A DNA stretch of 64,000 nt from an uncultured Alphaproteobacteria bacterium (GTDB taxonomy: Bacteria; Pseudomonadota; Alphaproteobacteria; HIMB59; GCA-002718135), in assembly GCA_902612805.1 (NCBI GenBank), contig CACMEY010000002.1:1-64000 (forward strand), given 5' to 3'. Below the pieces are notes generated by a model. That model was not told the DNA's origin. It did no database searches and saw only the letters and a program-made list of their open reading frames with translations. The position numbers were made by a program, and so were the translations under genes. Shown here piece after piece: positions 30,366 through 40,217 of the stretch. The number at the start of each line of letters is the position of its first letter. The first letter of the stretch is position 1.

Positions 30366-31739
30366 TTATAAATTTGAAGATTGCTTTGAGAGTAATTTTT
30401 CTTCTTTTAAAAAATCTGATAATAAAAAAGCCAATTCTAGAGACTGCGAGGCATTTAGTCTCGGATCACAATATGTGTGATATCTATTTTTTAAATCTTC
30501 ATCTGTTATTTCTTGAAGACCTCCCATACATTCTGTAACATCTTGGCCAGTCATTTCTAAATGGACGCCGCCTGGATATGTTCCTTCGCTTCTGTGAATT
30601 TGAAAAAATTGCTGAATTTCAGAAATTATATCTTTTAATGGTCTAGTTTTAAAACCCGTGTTAGATTTGATAGTATTTCCATGCATGGGGTCACAAGTCC
30701 AAACAACATTTTTACCAGCTGAATTAACTGATCTAATTATTTTTGGAAGTATTCCACTAACTTTTTCATGACCCATTCTACATATCAGCGTTATTTTTCC
30801 AGCTTCATTATTTGGATTCAACACATCTAATATCTTTAATAGTTCTTCTGTCTTTGTGCTTGGACCCACTTTAATACCTATAGGGTTCTCAATACCTCTT
30901 AAAAATTCAATATGTGCTCCATCAATTTGTCGTGTTCTGTCACCTACCCACAACATGTGAGCTGAAACATCGTACCACTTACCAGAAGTACTATCTATTC
31001 TTGTTAATGCTTCCTCATATTGAAGAAGTAAAGCTTCATGACTTGTAAAGAAGTCTGTTTCATTTAATTGTCTTACACTGTTTCCATTTATTCCACATGC
31101 CTCCATAAAAGATAAGCATTCGTCAATTCTAGAAGATATCTCTCTAAATTTAGCAGCATTCTCACCTTTAACAAAATTTAGGTTCCATTGATGTATTTTA
31201 TTTAAATTGGCAAAACCGCCCTGAGAAAAAGCTCTTAAAAGATTAAGTGTAGATGCAGACTGATTGTAGGCCTGAATTAATCTATCTGGATTAGGATCTC
31301 TGTCTTTTTGATTGAAGTCTATGCCATTAATTATATCGCCTTTATAAGACTCAAGTTCTAAATCATTAATAACTTCTGTGGCAGATGATCTTGGCTTTGC
31401 AAACTGTCCAGCAATTCTTCCTACTTTAACAATTGGACAAGAAGCGCCAAACGTTAATACAACAGCCATTTGTAAAATAACTTTAAATGTATCTCTAATA
31501 TTATCTGGATGAAAATCTGCAAAACTTTCTGCACAATCTCCACCTTGTAATAAAAAGGCATTCCCGTTTGAAACTTCTCCAAGTTTCTTTTTTAATAGTC
31601 TCGCTTCTCCAGCAAAAACTAAAGGTGGATATTTGGAAATTTCATTTAGAGTTTTATTTAGATGATCTTCATTCTGATAGTTAGGCATATGAAGAGCATT
31701 TTTATTTCTCCAACTATTTGGTGACCATTTATCGCTCAT
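30366..31739 (-). CDS. class II 3-deoxy-7-phosphoheptulonate synthase
   Basis: The 457-residue enzyme starts the shikimate pathway. It is the plant-like class II type: FLLQGGDCAESF, VGRIAGQFAKPRS, and CDPMHGNT for metal and substrate binding. Length is typical. It lies 46 bp downstream of glmU. Confidence 0.95.
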   Translation of the reverse strand: MSDKWSPNSWRNKNALHMPNYQNEDHLNKTLNEISKYPPLVFAGEARLLKKKLGEVSNGNAFLLQGGDCAESFADFHPDNIRDTFKVILQMAVVLTFGASCPIVKVGRIAGQFAKPRSSATEVINDLELESYKGDIINGIDFNQKDRDPNPDRLIQAYNQSASTLNLLRAFSQGGFANLNKIHQWNLNFVKGENAAKFREISSRIDECLSFMEACGINGNSVRQLNETDFFTSHEALLLQYEEALTRIDSTSGKWYDVSAHMLWVGDRTRQIDGAHIEFLRGIENPIGIKVGPSTKTEELLKILDVLNPNNEAGKITLICRMGHEKVSGILPKIIRSVNSAGKNVVWTCDPMHGNTIKSNTGFKTRPLKDIISEIQQFFQIHRSEGTYPGGVHLEMTGQDVTECMGGLQEITDEDLKNRYHTYCDPRLNASQSLELAFLLSDFLKEEKLLSKQSSNL

Positions 31740-31785
31740 AATTTAAAAGGCTCATAAACCCTAATATATCTTGAAACAAGGGTTA

Positions 31786-33084
31786 TTATTTAGATCTTTT
31801 ATTTCTTAGAATTTTTAAGGCTGATCTTTCAATAGCAAGTGAATTTTTGGGAATATTTTTAGTGATAACACTACCTGCGCCAATTCTAGATTTAGACTCA
31901 ATTACAACTGGAGCAATGAGTGATGTGTTTGAACCTATAAATACATTATCTTTTATTATCGTTTTGTGTTTTTTCTTTCCATCATAGTTACAAGTTATTG
32001 TGCCAGCACCTATATTTACATTATTTCCTATTTCTGAATCTCCAACATATGAAAGATGAGCAATAGAAACATTATTTCCAATTTTAGAATTTTTTATTTC
32101 AACAAAGTTACCAATCTTTGATTTTTTTCCGATTTTTGTTTTTGGTCTTAATCTAGCACTTGGACCAATTTGTGAATTTTCATCTATTGTAACCTCTTCT
32201 AAGTATGAATTACTTTTAATTATTGAGCCTTTTTTTATAATTGTTTTTTCCTTTATTGTAACATTGCTTTCAATTGTAACATTAGGTTCAATTTTGGTGT
32301 CATAGCTTAAATAACAAGTATTAGGTTTTAAAAAATTGACTCCATTTTTTATAAAATTTTTTACGTATTTTTTTTGCAAGATATTTTGTACAACATTAAA
32401 ATCATCCAATGTATTTATGCCCAACATTGTTTCTTTGTTGCACTCAATATAATTGATAGGAATATTTTTTTTTGAAAAAATTTTACATATATCAGGAAGA
32501 TATCTTTCTTTTTTAATTTTATTTTCTTTAATATTTTTTAAATTATCAAATAATAATTTAGTATTTGCTATCAAAATACCAGAATTACATAAATTGATTT
32601 TTTTTTGTTCAGGTTTTAAATTGATTTGCTCAATTATTTCTTCAACGTAGTTGTTATTTAATAATAACCTACCATAACCATGTGGCTCTGAAGTATTAAA
32701 TGCAATTAATGAAGCTTTCGCTTTACTTTTTTTAAATTTACTTACTAGTTTTCTTATATCTTTAATTTCAACTAAAGGTGTATCACCAAATAAAATTAAA
32801 ATATTTTTTGATTTAACATATTTTTTAACTTGCTCAATTGCATCAGCGGTTCCTTTTTGTTTTTTTTGAACAACTAACTTTGAAGTATTTAATATTAATT
32901 TTAATTCTTCTTTATTTTTTTCATTAGATACAACTAATATATTTTTACCAGATATTTTTTTTGCAATATTAAAAATATGTGAAACAATTGGTAACCCGCA
33001 TAATGGATAAAAAAGCTTTGATTTACTTGCTTTAAATCTCGTACTATTGCCTGCAGCAAGTATAACAGTTGTAATATCAGACAT
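31786..33084 (-). CDS. glmU: bifunctional UDP-GlcNAc pyrophosphorylase / GlcN-1-P acetyltransferase
   Basis: The 432-residue enzyme makes UDP-GlcNAc for the cell envelope. The N-terminal uridylyltransferase has LAAGNSTRF and the KQKGTADAI loop. The C-terminal half is a left-handed beta-helix of hexapeptide repeats (IGNFVEIKNSKIGNNVSIAH, NIGAGTITCNYDGKKK). It is slightly shorter than the E. coli enzyme (456), mainly through loops. It starts 4 bp after the ParA-like gene. Confidence 0.95.
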   Translation of the reverse strand: MSDITTVILAAGNSTRFKASKSKLFYPLCGLPIVSHIFNIAKKISGKNILVVSNEKNKEELKLILNTSKLVVQKKQKGTADAIEQVKKYVKSKNILILFGDTPLVEIKDIRKLVSKFKKSKAKASLIAFNTSEPHGYGRLLLNNNYVEEIIEQINLKPEQKKINLCNSGILIANTKLLFDNLKNIKENKIKKERYLPDICKIFSKKNIPINYIECNKETMLGINTLDDFNVVQNILQKKYVKNFIKNGVNFLKPNTCYLSYDTKIEPNVTIESNVTIKEKTIIKKGSIIKSNSYLEEVTIDENSQIGPSARLRPKTKIGKKSKIGNFVEIKNSKIGNNVSIAHLSYVGDSEIGNNVNIGAGTITCNYDGKKKHKTIIKDNVFIGSNTSLIAPVVIESKSRIGAGSVITKNIPKNSLAIERSALKILRNKRSK

Positions 33085-33088
33085 TAAG

Positions 33089-33721
33089 TTAGAAATTTCT
33101 TAAAATTTCGTTTCCAACATTAATTATTTCTTTTGAAGCATCTGATGTAACACTTATATCTACGACACCCCTTCCAACTGAGAATGTTTCTGCAAATAAT
33201 ACTTTGCTAGACAGTCGGGAGCGAGCAATTTTAGCACCAGCATATCTTAAACGCAAAATCATTGCGTCAGTTAATTTTGCTCTCGGCATCACTCTATTAA
33301 GAATAATTATTGGATTTTTTCTTTCTTGTTTTGCAATTTTTAAAAAAGGAAGTGTAGCCATTAAGTCTACTGGACTTGGTTGTACTGGAACAAATACCCT
33401 ATCAGAAGCTTTTACAACCTGCATTGTTTCAAAAGTTATAGATGGAGGGCTATCAATTATTATAAAGTCGTACTTTCTTTTTATGGCTTTAATTTCGTCT
33501 ATTAAATTCCTTATATCAAAATTTAATTGAGTTATTCCAATATCATCTTCACCATAATAAGATTTTCTTGCTTCAAGCCAATATGATAGACTTTTTTGTG
33601 CATCAGCATCTATAACAGCTACTTTGTAACCACTATTGCTCCACAAAACTGATAAATTTGCTGAAAGAGTCGATTTACCTGAACCACCTTTTTGATTCGA
33701 AAATGCTATAACTTTTCCCAT
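33089..33721 (-). CDS. ParA/MinD-family ATPase
   Basis: The 210-residue protein has the deviant Walker A KGGSGKST near its N-terminus, AVIDADAQKSLSYWL and the IIIDSPPSI motif. Family members segregate DNA or position cargo. It lacks the N-terminal DNA-binding part of plasmid ParA and no ParB gene is nearby, so a chromosomal cargo or division role is possible but unproven. I use the ATG at 33721; a TTG at 33727 is in frame. Confidence 0.82.
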   Translation of the reverse strand: MGKVIAFSNQKGGSGKSTLSANLSVLWSNSGYKVAVIDADAQKSLSYWLEARKSYYGEDDIGITQLNFDIRNLIDEIKAIKRKYDFIIIDSPPSITFETMQVVKASDRVFVPVQPSPVDLMATLPFLKIAKQERKNPIIILNRVMPRAKLTDAMILRLRYAGAKIARSRLSSKVLFAETFSVGRGVVDISVTSDASKEIINVGNEILRNF

Positions 33722-33778
33722 ATACAAGTATTGATAATAACTATTTTAAAGATAGATGGAAACATTTTATAAAAAAAT

Positions 33779-34696
33779 ATGAAAAAAAATAAGTTAGATA
33801 TTGCAAAAAATTTATTAAGCAGTGGAGAACTTGTAATATTTCCCACAGAAACAGTATTTGGTCTTGGAGCAGATGCAACAAATGATGAGGCTGTAAAATC
33901 TATTTTTAAAGTAAAAAAAAGACCACGAAGTAATCCAATTATCTGTCACTTTAAAAGTATTAAACAAATAGAAAAATATTTTATTTTAAATAAATTTGAA
34001 AAAAAATTAGGTTCAAAATTCTGGCCTGGTCCTTTGACAATAATATTAAAAAAAAAGAAAAATTCTAAAATATCAAAATTTGTCTCTAACAACTCAACTT
34101 TAGTTGGCTGCAGAATTCCCGGTAATAAGTTGGCTAAAAAATTAATTACTTTATTTGACCTACCTATTGCAGCCCCTAGCGCTAATCTGTCAGAAAGAAC
34201 TTCAGTAACCAATATTATGGATATCGATCCTATTCTAGTAAAAAAAATATTTGTTTTAAAAGATAAACAGTCCTCTCATGGACTAGAGTCCACAGTTGTT
34301 AGAATTGATACCAATAATGAAATTGAAGTATTAAGATATGGCAGCATAACTGTTGAAGAGCTAAATAAATATGCAAAAGTAAAAATTAAAAAGAAATCAT
34401 CTATTTCTCCTGGTAATTTAAAAAAACATTACTCAACTTTAAAGCCAATAAGAATGAATGCTAAGAGAATACTAAAAAATGAAGGTTTATTAAATTTTGG
34501 CAATAATAAATTAAAGTCTAAAATAATTAATTTAAATTTGAGTAATAAAAAAAATTTAAATGAAGCAGCAAAAAATTTTTATCATTATCTTCATAAATTA
34601 GATCAAAGTAGATGCAAAAAAATTGCTGTAGTAGAAATACCTGATAAAGGGCTTGGCAAAACTATAAATGACAGATTAAGAAGAGCAATTAAGTAA
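33779..34696 (+). CDS. L-threonylcarbamoyladenylate synthase (TsaC/Sua5)
   Basis: The 305-residue protein makes threonylcarbamoyl-AMP for the t6A modification of tRNA. The YrdC-like domain has FPTETVFGLGADA, KRPRSNPIICH and APSANLSERTS. A C-terminal extension of about 100 residues corresponds to the Sua5 domain. It is divergent from the ParA-like gene, and its stop abuts the convergent oxidase gene with no gap. Confidence 0.94.
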   Translation: MKKNKLDIAKNLLSSGELVIFPTETVFGLGADATNDEAVKSIFKVKKRPRSNPIICHFKSIKQIEKYFILNKFEKKLGSKFWPGPLTIILKKKKNSKISKFVSNNSTLVGCRIPGNKLAKKLITLFDLPIAAPSANLSERTSVTNIMDIDPILVKKIFVLKDKQSSHGLESTVVRIDTNNEIEVLRYGSITVEELNKYAKVKIKKKSSISPGNLKKHYSTLKPIRMNAKRILKNEGLLNFGNNKLKSKIINLNLSNKKNLNEAAKNFYHYLHKLDQSRCKKIAVVEIPDKGLGKTINDRLRRAIK

Positions 34697-36019
34697 TTAC
34701 AATCTATTTAAATAATCCATTAACCTATAATAAATAATGGCTGAAGAATACAATGGTCTTCTAAACATGTTGCCACCTGGAATTTTAAAATGATTAATTT
34801 GCTCAAACATATCAAAATTATTTGATTTATTTAAAATTTTTTCAGCTACCATTTTTCCTCCCATAATACTCATAGCTAACCCATGCCCAGAGTAAGCATG
34901 AGCATAATATAACTTTTGATTCATTATAGTTCCAAAAATAGGTAATCTATTAATTGATATTGCCAAGGTACCTCCCCAAGAAAATTCAATTTTAAATTTT
35001 TTTAATTCAGGAAAAACTTTATACATTCGTTTAGAGACAAAACTCTTTGCATCTTTTACAAAATGAGATGTAATTGTTTCAGGTCCTCCAAAAAGAAGTC
35101 TGTAGTCTTCTGAAAATCTATAATAATCAATCATAAATCTAGAATCTATTACGCCACAATTTCTTTTGATTAATTTACTTGCCAGATCTTTTCCGAGAGG
35201 TTCAGTTGCAATAATATAATTATTTATAGGCATAAAATAATTTCTTTTTGATCCCAAAAGATTGTCAAGATAACCATTGCAGCCAATAATTACTTTCTTT
35301 GCTTTAATAATATTTTTTCCAGAGTGAATTATAACTTCTTTTTGATTATCAACAATTTTATCAGCCGGAGAATTTTCATATATATTTATACCATTTGCTA
35401 AACACTGTTCTGCTAAACCATATGTCAGTTTTAATGGGTTTAAATGATAAGAATCCTTTAAAAGCATTCCAGAAAAATATCTGTCACTATTAACTTCATC
35501 TCTTATTGAATTTTGATCAAAGTATTCATAGTTATTATAATTATAATTCTTCTGCATATGCTCAATTTCATCTTGAAAATATTTATAATCTTTTTTTGTG
35601 TTGCCTACATGAAGAACGCCTTGTCTAAGCGCACAGTCAATTTTGTATTTTTCAATTAAATTAACTACATTTGAAACAGCTTCTAATCCAACTTTCCAAA
35701 AAAATTTTGCTTTTTCAATACCAAATTTTTTTTCTAAGTAGAATTGATCTTTTCTCATTCCAATTCCTAGTTGACCGCCATTCCTACCAGAAGCACCAGA
35801 TCCAACTTTATTTGCTTCCAAAATCGTTATTGATAAACCTTGATTAGATAAATTTAATGCTGAAGAAATACCTGTTAATCCACCTCCAATAATACATACA
35901 TCAGTTGAAATATTTTCATTTAATTTAATTTGATTAGGAAAATTAGGTGCTGAAAATTTATAAAAACTCTCTTTTTCATTATCATGTTGATTAAAGGTTC
36001 TTTTTTTTGTAGTAAACAT
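34697..36019 (-). CDS. puuB: FAD-dependent oxidoreductase, PuuB-like (gamma-glutamylputrescine oxidase type)
   Basis: The 440-residue flavoprotein has a dinucleotide fold at CIIGGGLTGISSALNLSNQG and GSGASGRNGGQLGIGM, the DAO-family pattern shared by PuuB and sarcosine-oxidase-like enzymes. Near its end AHAYSGHGLAMSIMGGK fits the same family. The PuuB assignment depends on the divergent gamma-glutamylputrescine synthetase-like gene 50 bp away and on the polyamine transporter beyond it. The enzyme would oxidise gamma-glutamylputrescine to an aldehyde. Confidence 0.78.
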   Translation of the reverse strand: MFTTKKRTFNQHDNEKESFYKFSAPNFPNQIKLNENISTDVCIIGGGLTGISSALNLSNQGLSITILEANKVGSGASGRNGGQLGIGMRKDQFYLEKKFGIEKAKFFWKVGLEAVSNVVNLIEKYKIDCALRQGVLHVGNTKKDYKYFQDEIEHMQKNYNYNNYEYFDQNSIRDEVNSDRYFSGMLLKDSYHLNPLKLTYGLAEQCLANGINIYENSPADKIVDNQKEVIIHSGKNIIKAKKVIIGCNGYLDNLLGSKRNYFMPINNYIIATEPLGKDLASKLIKRNCGVIDSRFMIDYYRFSEDYRLLFGGPETITSHFVKDAKSFVSKRMYKVFPELKKFKIEFSWGGTLAISINRLPIFGTIMNQKLYYAHAYSGHGLAMSIMGGKMVAEKILNKSNNFDMFEQINHFKIPGGNMFRRPLYSSAIIYYRLMDYLNRL

Positions 36020-36069
36020 TAACTTATCTTTAATGGTTTAATAATAATTAGTAAACAAACAGTCTCAAT

Positions 36070-37437
36070 ATGATTGAAAAATTTCAAAATTGGTTTCATG
36101 AAAACTCTATTACAGAAGTTGAATGTTTAGTTCCAGATCTTGGAGGTATAGCAAGGGGAAAAATTTTACCAACTAATAAATTTTTAAAAGGACTTGAAGA
36201 TGAAAGTCACAGATTACCACAGTCAACTTTTATTCAAACGATATCAGGAGATTATGCAACTGAAGACTCTGCCGGTGCTTTACCAAGAAGTGTTTACAAT
36301 CCAACTGACATTGATGTAATTTTAAAACCAGATTTTGATACAATGAGAGTAGTGCCATGGTACGACGACCCTACTGCACAAATTATCTGCGATGCAATAA
36401 ATCTTAACGGAGATGATGTTATAAATTCTAGTAGGAATGCTCTTAAAAATATTCTTAAACTTTATAAAAAAGATAAATTAATTCCAATTATTTCACCAGA
36501 ATTAGAATTTTATTTAGTAAAACCTAATGCTGACTCAGATTATCCCCTTGAAGTTCCAGTGGGTCAATCAGGCAGACAGGAAACAGGTAAGCAAGCCTTA
36601 GGAATAGATGCTGTTAACGAATTTGATCATCTTTTTGAAGATGTATATAATTATTGTGAAGCACAAAATATTGAAATTGATACTATTAACCATGAATCTG
36701 GTTCAGCTCAGATGGAAATTAATTTTCAGCATGGTGATCCTTTAGATCTAGCAGACCAGGTATTTTTATTTAAACGAACTCTAAGACAGTCGGCGTTGAA
36801 ACATAAACTTCATGCAACATTTATGGCAAAACCTATGGAGAACCAACCTGGTAGTGCGATGCACATACATCAATCGATATATAATGAAAAAAATAAAAAT
36901 ATTTTTTTTAATCAATCAACTAAAATTTCAAAAAAAATGAAAAATTATTTAGGCGGTTTGGAAAAATATACTCCATTATTAATGCCAATATACGCACCAA
37001 ATATAAATTCATTTAGAAGATTGTTTGCAACTTGGGGCGCTCCTAAAAATGTTAAATGGGGAATAGGTAATAGAAGTTGTGGTTTTAGAATTCCATCAAT
37101 TGAGGAAAGGAGTATACGTATTGAAAATCGAATTCCTGGATCTGATACAAATCCATATCTAGTTTTTGCTGCTAATTTAGCGTCAGGATATTTAGGAATG
37201 AAAAACAATTTAAAACCAAATCCAGAAACCAAAGATAGTGCATTTAAAGATAAAAATTCTAATCTGCCTAAAAATATGGATGAATCATTAACTCTTTTTG
37301 AAAATGATGAAGATATAAAATCCATATTTAATGAAAAATTTGTAAGGTCGATTGCTGCGATAAGAAGAGTTGAGTATCAAGCTTATTTATCAGTCATAAG
37401 TTCTTGGGAGCGAGAATATTTATTACTTAATGTTTAA
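36070..37437 (+). CDS. puuA: glutamine synthetase family, gamma-glutamylputrescine synthetase type
   Basis: The 455-residue protein has a GSI-like catalytic core: SPELEFYLV, NHESGSAQMEINFQHGDPL, SAMHIHQS and the ATP/Glu segment NRSCGFRIP with RIENRIPGSDTNPYL. It lacks the adenylylation-loop look of true GlnA and resembles the PuuA/GlnT branch that glutamylates amines. Position beside a PuuB-like oxidase and a Pot-type transporter supports putrescine as substrate. Its 3' end overlaps the convergent permease gene by 11 bp. Confidence 0.83.
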   Translation: MIEKFQNWFHENSITEVECLVPDLGGIARGKILPTNKFLKGLEDESHRLPQSTFIQTISGDYATEDSAGALPRSVYNPTDIDVILKPDFDTMRVVPWYDDPTAQIICDAINLNGDDVINSSRNALKNILKLYKKDKLIPIISPELEFYLVKPNADSDYPLEVPVGQSGRQETGKQALGIDAVNEFDHLFEDVYNYCEAQNIEIDTINHESGSAQMEINFQHGDPLDLADQVFLFKRTLRQSALKHKLHATFMAKPMENQPGSAMHIHQSIYNEKNKNIFFNQSTKISKKMKNYLGGLEKYTPLLMPIYAPNINSFRRLFATWGAPKNVKWGIGNRSCGFRIPSIEERSIRIENRIPGSDTNPYLVFAANLASGYLGMKNNLKPNPETKDSAFKDKNSNLPKNMDESLTLFENDEDIKSIFNEKFVRSIAAIRRVEYQAYLSVISSWEREYLLLNV

Positions 37438-38221
37438 ATTTTTTATTAAAATAAAAATAAAATAAACCAATTATTATTAAAGCAAACATTAAAATTGCTG
37501 ACAATGCGTTTACTTCAGGACTCAGTCCTAATCTAACTTTAGAAAAAACTACAATTGGCAATGTGTTAGCTCCAGGCCCAGTAGTAAAACTCGCAACAAC
37601 TAGATCATCTAAAGAAATTGTAAAAGCTAATAACCAACCAGCAATAATAGAAGGCAAAATTATTGGTAAAGTTATCTTATAGAGTACCTTGGTATAATTA
37701 TAGCCTAGATCCATAGCAGCTTCCTCAATATTTTTGTTAAAGTCAGTTAATCTTGCTTGAATAATAATTGCGACAAATGCAATACAAAAAGTAACGTGCG
37801 ATATAAAAATAGTTAATTGTCCTCTAGATGATGGAAATCCAATTACATTATTTAAGCTTATAAAAAAAAGCAACATTGAAAGACCTAAAATTAATTCAGG
37901 TAAAACCAAAGGTGTTGAAGAAAGAAAAATATAAAATGATTTAAATGGAATTTTTCTTATTCTTACAAGTGAATATCCAATCATAACTCCTAAAATTGTG
38001 GCAAAAGTTGCAGACAAAGCTGCAATTTTAATACTAATAATAAATGCCTCAATTATTTGTTCATTATTAAATAATTCATTGTACCATCTTAAAGAAAATC
38101 CTTTCCAAACCATTACTCTCTTATTTTCATTAAATGAGTAAAAAATTAAAACTAAAATTGGAAAATATAAAAAAAATAAACCTAAAAAAATAACTGTACT
38201 TTTGATTAAACTAGATTTCAT
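37427..38221 (-). CDS. polyamine ABC transporter permease, PotI/PotC type
   Basis: The product (264 residues from the ATG at 38221) has about six membrane segments and the permease loop EEAAMDLGYNYTKVLYKITLP. The phrase SLDDLVVASFTTGPGANTLP is typical of PotC/PotI. An in-frame ATG at 38290 would add 23 residues and a long overlap with the upstream permease. I prefer 38221, which leaves an 11-bp overlap. It works with the three genes upstream. Confidence 0.9.
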   Translation of the reverse strand: MKSSLIKSTVIFLGLFFLYFPILVLIFYSFNENKRVMVWKGFSLRWYNELFNNEQIIEAFIISIKIAALSATFATILGVMIGYSLVRIRKIPFKSFYIFLSSTPLVLPELILGLSMLLFFISLNNVIGFPSSRGQLTIFISHVTFCIAFVAIIIQARLTDFNKNIEEAAMDLGYNYTKVLYKITLPIILPSIIAGWLLAFTISLDDLVVASFTTGPGANTLPIVVFSKVRLGLSPEVNALSAILMFALIIIGLFYFYFNKKFKH

Positions 38222-39098
38222 TTTTTTGACTCCAACGCGAATAAAGTATTTGAAAAATAACAATTGGCAAAACCAAAATAATAATTCCACTAAAAGCTAA
38301 AGCACTAGCACCTGGCCAATTTCTATTAACAAAGAATTCCTCCCATAATATTTTTCCATAATACAATCTATCACTACCGCCTAACATTTCAGGTATAATA
38401 AATTCTCCAACAACAGGTATAAAAACTAATAAAGATCCAGCAACAATTCCTGGAACAGACAAAGGAAGTATAACTTTAAAAAAAGTTTTAATACGATTTA
38501 GTCCTAAATCTTTAGATGCTTCAATTAAATTTAAATCAAATTTATTTAAGTATCCATAAAGTGGTAAAATCATCAAAGGTAAATAAGTGTATACAATTCC
38601 CATGATAACAGCGTATTGATTGTATAATAACTGAAGTGGCTCTGATGTTATGCCTAGGTTTAGAAGTATTACATTTAAAATTCCATTATTCTGTAAAATT
38701 ATTTTCCATGCATATACTCTTAATAAAAATGATGACCAAAATGGAATAACTACTAAAACTAATAGGATATTTCTTAATCTGATATTTGAAGTCGCAATAT
38801 AAAAGGCTAATGGGAACCCAATAAGTAAACAAAAAAAAGTAGATATTAGAGCGAGAATCAAAGAGTTTACAAAAGATCCAATGTAGTAATAATCACTAAA
38901 TATATAAACATAGTTTTCAAATGTGGTATTGATCTTAAATCCATTATCAAAAAGAAAAATATCTTGATAAGGAGGCATCCCCCATTCTGATACCGAAATT
39001 GATATTTTAAAAATTATAGCTAATGGTATAAAAAAAAATAGAACAAGCCAAAAATAAGGACTAAAAACAAAATATTTTTCAAATAATTTATTTTTCAA
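38211..39098 (-). CDS. polyamine ABC transporter permease, PotH/PotB type
   Basis: The 295-residue membrane protein has six or so hydrophobic segments and the coupling loop EASKDLGLNRIKTFFKVILPLSVPG. FIPVVGEFIIPEMLGG is a PotB/PotH hallmark. It follows the ATPase gene directly with no gap and overlaps the second permease by 11 bp, which indicates translational coupling. Confidence 0.9.
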   Translation of the reverse strand: MKNKLFEKYFVFSPYFWLVLFFFIPLAIIFKISISVSEWGMPPYQDIFLFDNGFKINTTFENYVYIFSDYYYIGSFVNSLILALISTFFCLLIGFPLAFYIATSNIRLRNILLVLVVIPFWSSFLLRVYAWKIILQNNGILNVILLNLGITSEPLQLLYNQYAVIMGIVYTYLPLMILPLYGYLNKFDLNLIEASKDLGLNRIKTFFKVILPLSVPGIVAGSLLVFIPVVGEFIIPEMLGGSDRLYYGKILWEEFFVNRNWPGASALAFSGIIILVLPIVIFQILYSRWSQKNEI

Positions 39099-40166
39099 TT
39101 AATCCTCTAAAACCTTAATTGATTCACTTTCCCAACTACAAATGACTTTCTCCCCTTTTGGGAAATTATAATTTGAGTTGGAGTTAAAATTCTGATCTAA
39201 AACTGAAATTATCATATTTTTAATTTTAATTTCATAACGTGTAAAGCTTCCCAAATATGATTTTTCTAAAATTTCTCCACTAAAGGAATTAAATGAACTT
39301 GTTTTCAAATTATTTATTGATTGTATTTTTATTTTCTCTGGTCTTAGTAAAATATTAGTTTTTGTATTTTTTAATTCTTTGTTTAATTTAAAATTTATAC
39401 CTAAATCATCTGAATAAAAACTTTCATCTTTTTTATAAATTTTAATAATATTTGCAATTCCTATAAAATTGGCAGTATAAAGACTTTTAGGATTTTCATA
39501 AATCTCTTCAGGGCTAGAGCATTCCAAAATAAGACCATTCTTCATTATTGCCATTCTATCAGATAAGGACATTGCTTCTTCCTGATCATGGGTGACGAAA
39601 ACAAATGTAATTTTTAGTTTCTTTTGGAGTGTTGTTAACTCTAATTGTGTTTTTGATCTTAGTTTTTTATCTAGTGCTGCAAGAGGCTCATCTAATAATA
39701 ATAACTTAGGTTTTTTTATTAAGCACCTTCCAAGGGCAACTCGTTGTTGCTCTCCCCCTGATAATTGCTTAATTCTTCTATTTAATAAATGTTCAATAGA
39801 TAGAAGTTCGGCAATATTTCTTACGTTTATTTCAATTTCTTTTTGGGTAAAATTTTCTTTTATTCCAAAAGCTAAATTATTAAATACGTTTAAGTGAGGA
39901 AATAGAGCATACGATTGAAACATATAATTTAATGGTCTTTCAAAAGGTTCAAGATTTGTTATGTCCGTTCCGTCGAGCATTACACGTCCTGTATCTGGCT
40001 TCTCAAATCCACCTAGTATTCTTAGTAAGGTAGTTTTGCCTGAACCCGAAGATCCTAAGAGGCCAAAAAATTCAGATTTTGAAATATTTAAATTAATATT
40101 TTCTAAAACTTTGTTATCTCCAAAGGATTTAGAAATATTTTCAATTACAAGAAAATTATTATCCAT
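39099..40166 (-). CDS. polyamine ABC transporter ATP-binding protein, PotG/PotA type
   Basis: The 355-residue ATPase has Walker A GSSGSGKTT at about 38-46, signature LSGGEQQRVALGRCL, Walker B LLLLDEPLAALD and switch His in THDQEEAMSLSDR. A C-terminal TOBE-like domain (about 260-355, ILLRPEKIKI) follows, as in PotA/PotG. A perfect hairpin separates it from the upstream binding-protein gene. Confidence 0.92.
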   Translation of the reverse strand: MDNNFLVIENISKSFGDNKVLENINLNISKSEFFGLLGSSGSGKTTLLRILGGFEKPDTGRVMLDGTDITNLEPFERPLNYMFQSYALFPHLNVFNNLAFGIKENFTQKEIEINVRNIAELLSIEHLLNRRIKQLSGGEQQRVALGRCLIKKPKLLLLDEPLAALDKKLRSKTQLELTTLQKKLKITFVFVTHDQEEAMSLSDRMAIMKNGLILECSSPEEIYENPKSLYTANFIGIANIIKIYKKDESFYSDDLGINFKLNKELKNTKTNILLRPEKIKIQSINNLKTSSFNSFSGEILEKSYLGSFTRYEIKIKNMIISVLDQNFNSNSNYNFPKGEKVICSWESESIKVLED

Positions 40167-40172
40167 CTTAAA

Positions 40173-40202
40173 TCAGCACTAATATTAATATATTAGTGCT
40201 GA
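40173..40202 (-). other. intergenic stem-loop after the PotF-like gene
   Basis: A perfect 13-bp inverted repeat (TCAGCACTAATAT and its complement) surrounds a 4-base loop. It occupies most of the 51-bp gap between the binding-protein stop and the ATPase start. No U-run follows, so mRNA stabilisation or partial termination is more likely than full termination. Confidence 0.8.
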
Positions 40203-40217
40203 AATGAAGTATATTTT

